This document shows positions 10,626 to 21,413 of a DNA stretch of 64,000 nt, piece by piece (positions within the stretch are counted from its first letter, which is position 1; every line of letters begins with the position of its first letter). The position numbers and the translations under genes were made by a program. Below the pieces are notes generated by a model. It ran no database searches. It was given only the letters and a program-made list of their open reading frames with translations, and was not told the DNA's origin. Source of the stretch: Cordia subcordata (lineage: Eukaryota; Streptophyta; Magnoliopsida; Boraginales; Cordiaceae); assembly GCA_028554755.1 (NCBI GenBank), contig JAPTOF010000002.1, forward strand, positions 10,093,001 through 10,157,000. Direction: 5' to 3'.

Positions 10626-12255
10626 ATGGCCCCCGTGGCTTCTCCCCCTTTCTTCTCTCGCCGATCACGATATTCAAGTATGCATTTTTTAGTTTTTATT
10701 TTTGAATTTTTTGTTAATTGTATAAAAAACCCTAGCTTTAAACGATAACCGGATTGGCTAATTTTTTTTTTTAGTTTTACTTTGCTGGAAAAGGTAGGCA
10801 ATTGTGGATGCTTATAAGGAGGAGCCTGGAAACTTTAAGTGTGTGCTCAAGATCCCTTTTTTTTTTTTTTCAATTTTTTCCTATTCTCTGGTGGTGTTTT
10901 TGAATACTTGTGCATGTGTCTGTATGTGTTACAATGCTTTGGATGTGGAAATTTACTTGAGTATAATTTTCTAATTGATTGTGGGGATGGATCGTTGTGG
11001 TTGAGTTAGAAGGTATGATGTTGATAAGAATGGAAAAAGAGTACATCTCTGGGGCTTCTCATGAATTCAGATTCCAATTTCCTTTTACATATGTTTTGTT
11101 TTATGCATAAACGCTGGATCGTGCCTGTAACCAAATTCTTGTAGTTAATAGGCATTTTGGTGAGAGGAGCATGAATCTCCGGAATAGCAATTCGCGAATA
11201 TTTTTCTGTTAGCATTGTTTCACAACTTGCAACTGTACTAGACCTTTTGGCAGAAGCAACTTTACATTCTGTCCTTGTTTTTAAGGCTCAAAACTTGCAG
11301 CTTTCTACATGGAAGATTACATTGTGAGAATTTGAAGCACGACCTTGTTTTATGAAGCCTTTTGTTAAACTTGTCCTTTTGTGAAATTGTAAGTCCATTG
11401 CCAAGAATTTATTGATCTCAGTGGCCATTGTCAACAGTCACTTGTTTAAGGCACCGCAAAGCACCATAAGCGGTATATGATTACAGGCAAGTAGGTTCTT
11501 CTCTCTGGTCTTTCTTTACTTTTAGATAAACTCCCACAACTTCTCAAGACTGTGTATTTCAACATTCATGACAATGTAAGTTGATATTTTTGTTGCTGTA
11601 TATTTTATTCAGCTGGGAAATTTGTGTGGGCTGATGGCATCTCTACCACAGTACATAAGAGTAGCATTTTGTCTCACCAAGATAGTCTGCGCCTAACCAA
11701 GCAAGGTAATTTGCACATTACTCGTGCTGTCTGTTTAGTTTTCAGCTTAGATCTTCTTATTCAGTGGAAGTAAGCAACATTCTTTTCCCTATTTGATTGT
11801 TTTACCAAAGCTTTTCAAGCATCAAGATCACAGTCGTTCCCGTTACCAAGATTAGCTGGGTAGATAACCTTTTCCATTTTCATGCTCTCTTGCTTTTTGT
11901 AGGAAACTATTTGAAGCCAGTACTTGACTTGCTGAATTCTCAGCACAAGTGAGTACTCCTAGAGTGTAAATTTGTGAGATATATGTATGTATAACTCTTC
12001 AGGTTGCCTACAAGTGACCTAATAGGATTTATGACATTCTTATGTTGAACTAGTCTACTACTAATTAGATAGCTATATATAAGTATTATGCATACATCTG
12101 TAGTTTGCCTCATGCTTAGCTGTAATCCTCTGTGACAGGAAGCATTTTTGTACGTTCTCTACATGGGACATCTGATGTTCAAGTCACTGGTACATGAAGA
12201 TATTTGTAGGTGGTGATGTTCAAGTCACAGGTACATGAAAATATTTGTAGGTGGT
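10626..12255 (+). other. Exon-like stretches of an unidentified host gene (tentative)
   Basis: Several short plus-strand stretches look coding and sit beside plausible splice sites. ATG at 10626 opens MAPVASPPFFSRRSRYS, followed by GTATGC. At about 10799 a TAG acceptor precedes AIVDAYKEEPGNFKCVLKI. Near 11612 the frame reads AGKFVWADGISTTVHKSS, ILSHQDSLRLTKQ, then GTAATT. Near 11903 TTTTTGTAG precedes GNYLKPVLDLLNSQHK. Near 12138 a CAG precedes GSIFVRSLHGTSDVQVTG. I could not make splice phases agree for every join, and I recognise no domain. They may be chance open stretches or a decayed gene. Confidence 0.22.
12174..12255 (+). repeat. 41-bp tandem duplication
   Basis: GATGTTCAAGTCACTGGTAC to GTAGGTGGT at 12174-12214 is repeated at 12215-12255 with two base changes. 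Confidence 0.9.
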
Positions 12256-14684
12256 CTACTTTTCCATTTCTCATTATTGTAACCATCTTTTGTTAACTAC
12301 TCAATCTTTCTGTGCATACTTGAATCAGACCAAACTCAAAAAGATATAGAAACTAGTTTGTTAACTGCTCATTTGTTAAATACTTGGGTTGAAGTTTGAG
12401 ACTACTGGCTATGTATTTTCCAGAACTTCACTAGTTTCAGGCCCTCAAGTGCTCTGTTATAAAATGCTTATCAAACTTTAAACTTTAATACTTTCTATTA
12501 CTTTCCCAGACCTCGCTAATGTAGGAGCTTAAGTTTTCACTTATAAAACGCTTGGGTCACATGTCAAACTTGGAGATTCTGTGTATCTATATTTTCCAGA
12601 GCCTCACTATTTGTAGGAAGTCTTTAGTTCTCTCCTATTAGTATTGGTAATAGAACTTGGCTCTATTTATTTTAGTATCTCAGCAAAATGAAAATTCTTT
12701 TCATGGAGCTCTTATTTAGATAGTGGCCTGGTGGAATCTTTTGATTGATTATTTTTCTGCAGTTGTGAACTAAAGTGAAGTAGTGTGGGCACCATGAATT
12801 ATTTCTGTGGAAGATCACACAAAAGACTGAAAACATTGCGCCACAAAAGCATTTTCTTTTTGGTAGTGAATCTTTAATAATAATTTATTGATAATAAGTT
12901 AGAAAGCCATTCAGGGACCATCTATCTTGTTCTGAAGTCTCGAGGGTTAAGAGAAGTCTGGAGCAGCCATTCAGAGACCATATGCTTCTAGCCATTGTTG
13001 GATATTATTGTTAATTGTCATTATCGTGATTTATGATGTTACCATATTATTGTCTTTAATTAGCTTTTTGATGAATAAATCCTTAGAGTAAGCGGATGAT
13101 GCAACCATGGCTAGAAGCATATGACTACACTCTAATTATAAGAGGCTCTGAATAGATATAATAGGGAAGGAAGCTGTTCTGAGGTTATTGTCGTCTTTGA
13201 AACAGTTACTGGTATGATTCAGTAGCTTACTCATGTAGTTCTTGTATATATGTGAATGTTATTTTCATTCTGGTGTACTTTGGTAAGTGCAAGATGTTGT
13301 TCTCCTATTGTCCCTCTTGTATATATGTAAGTTTAGACATAGTTGAAAATCTGTATGAATTTTGATGGTTTCCTTGTGTGTAAAAGAAATATGGAGAGAC
13401 CTTGCTGTCAATTCTCCTGAAAATCACTAGGCCCAGAAAATCTCTTACATATGAAGGGATAGGCATACAATCTAGTTAACCTCATAGAGGCAAATATTTT
13501 GCTCTTTTTCTTTGGTTTCTTTTTTATTTTTTTCCTTTTTCTTTTTCCCTTTTTCTTGGCTTTGTTTATGTTCTTGACCTCTGGTGCATTAAGTACAATA
13601 TATCTTTTCTTTTTCCTAATTGAATTTGATGATTTTCACTATGTACACTTGGGTGTTCGAGCCTAAAGCACCCACGGAACACATGAAATTGTTAAGGTGA
13701 TGATGATTAGGTTAACAGTGTCATCTATACTATATGTATGGATCTACTTGTCCTTAATGGTACAATATTTATAGCCAAATGGAGCATGGTGCTTGTTTAA
13801 TCCAACTTGTTTGGGCTGTTATAGGCCAAGAAGCAACAACTAGACTTTGATATGATTGGCCATATTTGTCCCTAATTAGAGTGATACCTCCTTCAAATCC
13901 ATACCTCAGTGCTGAGATTGAGCTAATCTTATTATATCTATTATGTTTAATGAGTTCTGAAACTAAATGTTGATCTTAGTATATCTTATTATGTTTGATG
14001 AGTTCTGAAACTAAATAGAGCCTACTTTGGAGATGCCACATGTTGTTATGATTGCATATCTGCTGCTTGTACAATAATTCTGAAACTAAATACTGTCAAG
14101 ATAATTATGTCTTTCTCAAAGAATGTTCCCTCAAGAGTGGCGAGCTTTGCTTTTTTATTTTTTGGACCAATAAAATCATATTCTTTGTAGAGGAAGTAGA
14201 AAATGAGCTAGGAGAGCAAACGAGATGGAGGAAGACATGTCACTTAAATAATTTTTACTACATTTATTTGTTATTGTACAATTTTGGTATAGTAATATAT
14301 ACTTTGATTTTTCCTTCTTATATAGGTTGGTAATGCATTGCGGGTAGAACCCCAAAGTAGCTCAAGACAAGAAGGTTAGAGTGCGTTAAGTAGGAACTGA
14401 GAATTTTTAGTAATGATATTTTTTCTCTTTAGTTAAAAATATTGTTTATTATGGATATATTTTATCGCATGAGTTTGATTTTTGATTTGTTTTTTATTTG
14501 TTTTATAATAATTTGAATTTTCAATCTTTCTTTTTTCCATTAAACGTTAATGTCTTTTTGTCATAGAACTCATCAATTTTGTTAGTCAATTGAAATGAAG
14601 CAAAGCTGGACTTTTAGAAATTTTCTAACAAGTGTTATTTGAAGACATATAAATCAATTAGACTCATATAGCGAGGCTGCAGTA
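12256..14684. other. No gene; one inverted repeat and a short near-tandem repeat
   Basis: A 17-base perfect inverted repeat, CATATGCTTCTAGCCAT (12979-12995) against its complement at 13107-13123, has a spacer of about 110 bp and could be the ends of a small MITE or a stem-loop. GAGTTCTGAAACTAAAT recurs near 13950 and 14000, with a shorter copy near 14078. No protein domain seen. Confidence 0.5.
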
Positions 14685-14892
14685 TGTTGTACATTGTATA
14701 ACTATTAAACAGAATGTACATCCAAGTAGTGGTTAGCTTTAGTTAGAGTGACAGCTATAAGATGTCCAGCTGTCATGACAGTTAATTATTCTAACTGATG
14801 TATCTATAAATACCTGATTGTACTTGATCATTAATCAAAATGGAAATGATCTCAGAAAGATATTTTCTCTCTCTCTCTCTACATCTTCATCA
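14685..14892 (+). repeat. copia 5' LTR (208 bp)
   Basis: Begins TGTTGTACATTG and ends CATCTTCATCA directly before the primer site. Has a TATA-like TCTATAAATACC near 14801 and a (CT)n tract near 14866-14880, as many plant copia LTRs do. No partner LTR was found, so the start is inferred from the TG end. Confidence 0.65.
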
Positions 14893-14907
14893 TGGTAATT
14901 AGAGCAG
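14893..14907 (+). other. Primer-binding site of the truncated copia
   Basis: TGGTAATTAGAGCAG resembles the initiator-Met-tRNA-complementary TGGTATCAGAGC of plant copia elements, with two changes. It directly follows the LTR. Confidence 0.7.
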
Positions 14908-15330
14908 GAGAATTTGGACCTATTTTTTCAAGCTCATCTCCCATGGCTGCCTAATCAAGCTTTTGTCTCCAAGCTAGATCATTTATTTGCAAAATTGAGC
15001 TCTGTGACAAGGTTCTCTTCTATTCTAGATCCTTTATTCACTCAGTTTCTCTCTCTTCAATTACTTTTTCTCTCCTTGATAAGTAAAGCCTCCCTATAGA
15101 TCATCCATTAATGGAGCTTCCAAATAGCTTTATATCTGTCAGTGAACACTCGATATGCGTTTTTGAGCTTCGCTTCAAGTTTAAGCTTGTTCTCCATTCT
15201 CTTTTCATTTTCCCAAATTTTCCATAATTACGGTTTTCTCCTCACACAGCAATCAATTTTTTTACTCTTGTAGTTCTTAATCCAGTGGTTTTTACTTGAT
15301 TCCTCTTCTAGATAGTTCTATTGCATCTTC

Positions 15331-16079
15331 ATGGCTGAATTTCCAGATTTACCACCTGGCTTGAAACACTTGCTTCAAAATTACTTTGCTCTCACTCCTA
15401 TCAAACTAGACAACAACAAGTATGTCATGTGGAAAACCCAAATGAAGGCTCTTCTTTCACCAAATAAGCTACTGGATCATGTCACAGGCAAGAAGCCTTG
15501 TCTTCCACAGCTTATCACTGCACCAGATGGTTCAAGAGTACCAAATCCAGACTATCTTGCTTGGTCTAATATTGATGAGCACTTGAGACCTTGTATTTTG
15601 GCCACTCTTTCGCCATTGGTGTATCCTCAAGTTTATCACCTTAACTCCACACCTACCATTTGGCAGACTTTAGCCATTAGATTTAACACTTGAGCAGGTC
15701 TCATGTGCAACATCAAAAATTGCAACTCCACAACCTTAATAAAGGATCTATGTCTATGCAATCATACTTAGACCATGCTAAATCTCTGAGTGATCAGCTT
15801 GGAGCTACAGCAGTTCAAATCACAAATGATGATTTGACATATTACATCCTAAAAGTTCTCCCTACTCAGTATGATTCTATCAGGTCTTCTCTTAGAGTTA
15901 GACCTGTTCCGGTCACCCTGCCAGATCTCACTAACATCTTGGTTCCTGAGGAACTCCATCTTCAAGCCTCCAATCTCAATATTTCTTCCTCTTCTACTAA
16001 CATTCATACAGCCTTGAATACAACCTCTTCTACACAAGCTAATGTCTCTTTCAGAGGTAGGGGAGGTAGAGGCTACTAA
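15331..16079 (+). pseudogene. copia gag (UBN2/Retrotran_gag type), frameshifted
   Basis: The first 120 codons carry a copia Gag N-terminus: LTPIKLDNNKYVMWKTQMKA, then YLAWSNIDEHLRPCILATLS and TIWQTLAIRFNT. A stop at 15691-15693 is passed by a one-base shift, and the overlapping frame goes on with LSRSHVQHQKLQLHNLNKGS, MSMQSYLDHAKSLSDQL and YYILKVLPTQYDSIRSSL. The C-terminal part turns Ser/Thr-rich and ends in RGRGGRGY, the usual basic tract before the zinc knuckle. Gag would form the virus-like particle. The start is the first ATG in the frame, 424 bases past the primer site. Confidence 0.85.
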
Positions 16080-16199
16080 AAAGGAGGTAGACAAGGAACA
16101 CTTGGAAGGCAATCTATTGGCAGATTTAACCGTTAAGCTCCAGGTATTCTAGGAGCTCTTTCATCACAACCAGCTATAAGCCAACAACAAGGGGTTTAG

Positions 16200-17294
16200 T
16201 CCATAAGCAAGCTATATTGCTAAATTTGTGGTAAGCCAAACCATTGTGCCTTAGAATGCTGGCACAGGTTAGACACTAAAAACTGCTACAAGGAGAAGTT
16301 TCAGAAGCAGGCCATCACTGTCCAAGCTGGCACTGTTACTCAACCAGCTGAATGGGTGTTGGATAGCGGGGCTAATGCCCATGTCACCTCTGTTGCTGCT
16401 TCTTTTCACTCGGCTCAGCCTTATAGGGGACAGGACACTCTCTCTTCTTCTTTTCATTTGTCCAATCTCTTGCATGTGCCTCAAATATCTTCAAACTTAC
16501 TCTCTGTGCACCAACTGACAAAGGACAATAACTGTACTTTGATGTTTGATGCAAAGGGAGTCACAGTTTTGGACAATACCACCTACAAAGTCCTATTGCA
16601 GGCCCCATGTAAGCAAGGCCTTTATTCTTTCCCAGCTGTAACTTTTACTCCAAAATCCAGTACAAGCTTTGCAAGTCCTATTTCTTACAATTGTTTCTCT
16701 ACATCTATTGCCGAAGACTCAGCACAACTATGGCATGCTAGGCTTGGGCATCCAACTAGTACTATAATGCATCAAGTAGTATCTCAATTAATACTTAATG
16801 TCAGTAGAATAAAAGAGCACTGTGCTACTTCAAAATCCCACAAATTACCCTTTTCTGTATCCCATAGTTCTTCCCCTGCCCTATTCCATTTGATTCATAC
16901 TGATGTATGGGGCCCTGCCTCTTTGCCTTCTAATGAAGGATACAGATTTTACATACTTTTTCTTGATGATTTTTCTAGATATTGTTGGTTATGTCCCTTA
17001 AAATCTAAAGTAAAAGCTTATGATGCATTTGTCAGTTTTACAACCTTTGTGTCTACTCAATTTCAAGCTAAAATCAAGTTTCTAAGATCAAATAATGGGA
17101 CTGAGTTCATTAATCACAAATTCTCCCTTCTTTTGCAACAAATGGGCACTGTCCATTAGACTTCCTGCCCCTATACCCCACAACAAAATGGCAAGGTTGA
17201 GAGAAAGCATAGGCACCTCATAGAAACAACCCTAGCCTTACTTCACCAAGCATCTGTTCCTTCCTTTCTTTGCACTGGCTTGTCAATCACAACA
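16200..17294 (+). pseudogene. copia zinc knuckle, protease and integrase, truncated
   Basis: Near 16210-16265 a decayed knuckle reads ICGKPNHCALECWHR with a stop upstream. From 16350 the protease motif WVLDSGANAHVTS keeps the catalytic Asp. FHLSNLLHVPQISSNLLSVH follows, then the GAG-pre-integrase LWHARLGHPTS and integrase HTDVWGPAS, LDDFSRYCWL and LRSNNGTEF. The second catalytic Asp of the DDE triad (normally LRSDNGTEF) is Asn. After a stop at 17158-17160 the frame continues PYTPQQNGKVERKHRHL with the Glu kept. The sequence leaves copia at about 17294, so the strand-transfer core lacks its last helices and the whole RT part is gone. Confidence 0.85.
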
Positions 17295-17699
17295 TGTGAG
17301 GAGTAGACGTAGGAGGACAGGCTTTACATCCTCCTCCTATCTTTGCATTTTTGCTTTGATTTAATTAAAAAAACTCGGGAAGAAGTCCTTCCCTTTCCTT
17401 TAAAAAAAGTATCTTAAGTCCATTTTAGTTTGCTTTTAAAAAGGGTTAGCTTCTTTTGGTTGGTTTTTAACTAAACCTTGAACTATATATGTATATACAC
17501 TTATATGTATACGTTTTTGCAGTAAAAATCAAGTTATCAACTAAGATTTGATGTTTGCTTTGCATTAAATGCTTTGAGTGCATTGTTTAACTTGCAACTA
17601 TCTTGGAAATATATATATTCTAGTATTTTCGAAGCAAAATCTCAAATTAGATATGCATTTAATGCATTGTATGTATTGGTTAGCATGCATTAATAAGAT
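17295..17699. other. No gene recognised
   Basis: A short inverted GGAGGA/TCCTCC motif lies near 17308-17338. The remainder is AT-rich DNA between the copia break and the NLR fragment. Confidence 0.45.
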
Positions 17700-18110
17700 A
17701 TATGTATTTGTGCAAGTTGTTGCCTTAAAAGGAACCTGAATTCACACAGGTACTTCCTCTTACCATCGTGAGACACGTTCAGTGATACTAGTTGATTAAG
17801 AAACCCCGACTCTAGCAATCTTCTAGCGATCTGTTGTAATTTGTTGCAATTTATTGCAATTTGTGGCATCATCCCATGAATCCAAAATTATGCATTTTAG
17901 TTTTTGGATTCCTTGTAGCCTTCTCAACATCTTTCTCATGTCATCTCCATAAGCAAGATCTGGTGTTAAAATAGTTTGTAGATTGTCTAGTATAGAAGGG
18001 TTATCAAGTTTGTAGGGTTTCAAATTGAAAGTAGCATTATTACTTAATTGAACGTGTCTCAACTTTGTCATATCCCAAATAGAATATGGCACCTTTACAA
18101 CCTAACCCTT
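17700..18110 (-). pseudogene. NLR leucine-rich-repeat fragment, left arm of an inverted pair
   Basis: The minus strand reads MPYSIWDMTKLRHVQLSNNA, LDNPSILDNLQT, YGDDMRKMLRRLQGIQKLKC and ILDSWDDAT. It then continues in a second frame as LLESGFLNQLVSLNVSHDGK. It is co-linear with the LRR part of the large NLR (SVWDMEKLRHLHIKD, ILENLQS, YGDNTKKILKRLPGIRELKC, FLDSWDDV, LEFLNQLVSLKVFYDG). A local expansion of a 10-bp unit (TTGCAATTTG-like, about 17830-17865) breaks the frame between the two pieces. No NB-ARC is attached. Clearly a relic. Confidence 0.85.
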
Positions 18111-18112
18111 TG

Positions 18113-18778
18113 ATACTAAGAGTTGAGAAATGTGCAAATAAATGACAATGCTGCTTTTGATTTGGAGCCTCACAGACTTGAAAACTCTTCTATACCAAAT
18201 AATCTGCATACTGTTCAATATCATCTTTTGCTTATGAAGACGATATGGAGAAGATATTGAGAAGGTTACCAGGTATCCGAAAACTCAAATGCATATTTTT
18301 GGAAACATGGGATGATGCCACAAAAATTGCAATTTGGGGTTTCTTAATCAAAGTGTCCTACAAAGGTGGGGAAATACCCGTGTGAATTCAGGTTCCCCTA
18401 AAACCTTAAGAAGCTGACTTTTGTCAAATTTTCGGATGCTATGAATGAAATTTAACAACTTATTGATGTATGAAATTTGAGGTTCTAAAATTGCTAGGTA
18501 ATGCATTTGAAGGCGAAAATTGGGAGATGGAGGATGAGGTATTCCTAAAACTGAAGTTCTTGAAATGAGACACCTTTAACATTGTTGAATGGAGTGCCAC
18601 AAGCAATCATTTTCTCCATCATGAGCATTTACTCTTGCACAAATGTGAGTAGCTTGAGAAATCCCTCCTTGTATATGTGACGTTCCTGCCCTGCAAATGA
18701 TTGAATAGATGTGGTGCAGACCTTTGTAATGAGGGACTGAACATCCATGTCTATCCTGAAGTTTGGGATTTGGATTAA
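18113..18778 (+). pseudogene. NLR leucine-rich-repeat C-terminal fragment, right arm of an inverted pair
   Basis: The plus strand covers the same LRR stretch as the left arm and then continues to the C-terminus: VQINDNAAFDLEPHRLENSS, then YEDDMEKILRRLPGIRKLKC, IFLETWDDAT and NAFEGENWEMEDEVFLKLKF. After that come NIVEWSAT, HHEHLLLHKCE and, last, CNEGLNIHVYPEVWDLD with a stop at 18776-18778. The large NLR ends in the matching NKGLKIHVHPQVWEL. Several stops and frame changes are present. Its start faces the start of the minus-strand fragment with a spacer of only some tens of bases. Confidence 0.85.
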
Positions 18779-18955
18779 CCATCATGAGATAAATGCATAA
18801 TATATTTTGGCATCTCCCCAATGTAAGTAAATTCAAACTTGTTGACTTATCTCCTATCTCTGTTTACTTATAACTGAAAAATAAATTCTATTCATGTTAG
18901 CTTGCTTCATGAAGATTGATACTGAAAGAAAAGAACTATTGCATGAATATGTTGT

Positions 18956-19081
18956 AAACTAGTCCATTGTTTATTAGGTATTTTACACATCAATCTATTT
19001 TGCCTTACTGCAACCCCTTCCTTTCTCGAGGCTGCATTCTTGATAATGAGAGGGCAAGGCAGATTGCGCGAACAGTCTGCA
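18956..19081 (+). repeat. Direct repeat flanking the second copia, copy A
   Basis: AAACTAGTCCATTGTTTATT to GAACAGTCTGCA. The same sequence, with small changes, recurs at 24049-24169 on the other side of the element. Confidence 0.85.
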
Positions 19082-19086
19082 CATAG

Positions 19087-19245
19087 TATACTTAGCCTTA
19101 TTTATAATATTGGGTAATAACACAAAGTTTCTTAATCTTCCGATGTGAGAGAATTACAATAACGGAGAATTACCATAACACTACTAGCATTACTATAACG
19201 GAGACTTACCATAACACTGCTAACAAATACTAATAACTACTAACA
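19087..19245 (-). repeat. copia 3' LTR, truncated
   Basis: On the minus strand it begins TGTTAGTAGTTATTAG directly after the purine tract (CTCCTCCT at 19246-19253 on the plus strand). It matches the 5' LTR up to about 19087. The last 45-50 bp of the LTR are missing. Confidence 0.8.
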
Positions 19246-19300
19246 CTCCTCCTCAAGTTGAAGCATAAATATCATATGTGCCCAGCTTGTTACAAATGTA

Positions 19301-21413
19301 CTAAATACGAGAACCTCTTAAGGATTTAGTAAAGAGATCAACTAATTGATCATTTGAACTAACATGTGATGTAACAATCTCCTTAGCTAACACTTTACTC
19401 CTCATAAAGCGACAATCTACTTTAATATGCTTGGTTCTTTCATGAAAGACTGGATTAGTCACAATATGCATCGCTACTTGATTATTGCATATTAACTTCA
19501 TAGGCTGAGAGCAATCTACTCCAAATTCCTCCAGCAAGTGTTTCACCTAAATCAATTCAGATATTGCTAATGCCATAGCTTTATATTCAGATTCTGTACT
19601 TTGAGCGGGCTACGACTAGTTGTTTCTTACTTTTCCAAGAGATGGAGATTCTCACCAATGAACACACAATAGCTAGAAGTGGACCGCTTATCATCCGGGC
19701 ATCCTGCCCAATCTACATCAGAATAGCCAACAATGCTTATGCCTCCTCTCTTTTTGTATAGTAGCCCCCTTCCTGGAGCACTCTTAATGTACTGTAAGAT
19801 ACGAATTATAGCATCCCAATGGCTTTTTCGTGGCGAATTCAAGAATTAATTGACCATACTCACTGTAAAGGAAATATGTAGGCGAGTAACAGTAAGATAA
19901 TTAAGCTTGCCAACCAACCTTCTGTATTTTCTTGGATCTTGTACTGGCTTCCCCTCATTTGGTACAAGTTTGACATTTGGGTCTATCAAGGTATTTTTAT
20001 TTCTCAGCATAAATATGCACTTGATATGTTGACAGAAGCAGGAATGCTTGGGTGCAAATTTACAGTAAGATAATTAAGCTTGCCAACCAACCTTCTGTAT
20101 CTTCTTGGATCTTGTAATGGCTCCCTCTCTTTTGGTACAAGTTTGACATTTGGGTCCATTGGGGACTCACAAAGTTTGCACCCAAGCATTCCTGCTTCTG
20201 TCAACATATCAAGTGCATATTTATGCTGAGAAATAAAAATACCTTGATTAGAATGGGCAACCTCGATGCCAAGAAAGTAATGCAATTGTCCCAAGTCCTT
20301 CGTTTAAGTCACATATACCTGTAAGATCATCTCCCATTATGATACTATCATCAACATAAACAATTAGTAATAAGCATCTCCCAACAGAAGTGTGTCAATA
20401 AAAGACTGAGTGATCAACCCCACATCTCGTCAATCCAAACTTGATGACAACCTCACGGATTGAAGGCATCTTAGCAACAGGGGAAAAGGTATCGTCATAA
20501 TCAACACCATAAAAACCTGTGTATATCCTTTTGCAACCAGACAAGCCTTCAAGCGATCCACAGTGCCATCGGGAGAACACTTTACTGTATAGACCTAATG
20601 ACAACTAACAACAGTCTTCCCAACAGGGAGATCAACCAAATCCCATGTATCATTAGCTTGTAAAACAGACATCTCTTCCACAATCGCAGCATGCCAACCC
20701 GAATGACCAAGTGCTTCGGTTAAATTAGATGGGACAGACACAGATGAGAGAGATGCAACAAACGATCGATATGAGGGTGATAGAGAGTGATAAGAAACAA
20801 AATTAGATATGGGATGTTTTGTAGTACAAGAACGAGTACCTTTATGGAGTGCAATAGAAACATCCAAGTCGGAGGGTGGAGGAGGCAAAGGATTCAAAGA
20901 GGGCGAGAGTGGTCGCACAGAAGCAGCAACAAGTGGACGAGCACGTTGATGATAAGTTGTGAGGTCTGGACTATCTAAGTGTGACAGGGCAGGATCAGGA
21001 TATGGTGGCGCAGAGGAAGGCGGGACAAGTAACGGAGGATTAAAGAGTGGCACAGGAAGAGAAAGATCATCAACCACTGATGTAGAGGAATAGGACGTAG
21101 AAGAAAAAAAGGGTTGAGAGTAGAAAAACGTAACGTCAGCAGAGGAAAAAAATCTATTCAACTGAGGAGAGTAGCAACGATAGCCTTTTTGATGATGAGC
21201 ATATCCAAGGAAAACACACTTAATGGCTCGCAGACCAAACTTATCAGCCCCAGGAGTCAAGATATGAACAAAGAAAACAAAGCCAAACACCTTAGGTGGT
21301 AATGAATAAATAGACTGCTTGGAGAAAAGAGCAAAAAACAATATTTGATTTGAAGAACAGAGGAAGGCATGCGATTGATGAGGTAACACGTAGTGAGGAC
21401 AACATCGTCTCAA
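19301..21413 (-). pseudogene. copia reverse transcriptase and RNase H, rearranged and broken
   Basis: From high to low coordinate: the integrase C-terminal stretch FGLRAIKCVFLGYAHHQKGY at the start, then a Pro/Ser-rich linker. The RT start follows as WHAAIVEEMSVLQANDTWDL and GVDYDDTFSPVAK. Next come [20 protein letters not shown] and [11 protein letters not shown], then RNase H SIVGYSDVDWAGCPDDKRST, LICNNQVAMHI, HIKVDCRFMR and LVDLFTKSL. The catalytic YVDDI block is not recoverable in frame around 20300-20395. A direct-plus-inverted duplication at 19889-20247 interrupts the thumb region. Would copy RNA to DNA in an active element; dead here. Confidence 0.85.
19889..20247. repeat. Fold-back rearrangement inside the copia RT: 95-bp direct repeat plus 73-bp inverted repeat
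   Basis: Positions 19889-19983 (ACAGTAAGATAATTAAGCTT onward) recur directly at 20062-20155. Positions 19986-20058 (TCAAGGTATTTTTATTTCTC onward) are the reverse complement of 20175-20247. The order is DR1, arm 1, DR2, arm 2. Only one orientation fits the normal RT reading frame on the minus strand. Confidence 0.88.

Larger units (their letters stand above)
14685..17294 (+). mobile_element. Ty1/copia element, truncated: 5' LTR, gag, protease, integrase only
   Basis: It starts with a 208-bp LTR and a Met-tRNA-like primer site, then gag, a zinc knuckle, a DSGA protease motif, the GAG-pre-integrase region and integrase, in copia order. It stops inside the integrase, soon after VERKHRHLIETTLALLHQ, at about 17294. 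Reverse transcriptase, RNase H and the 3' LTR are missing. Stops and a frameshift are present, so it is inactive. Confidence 0.85.
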
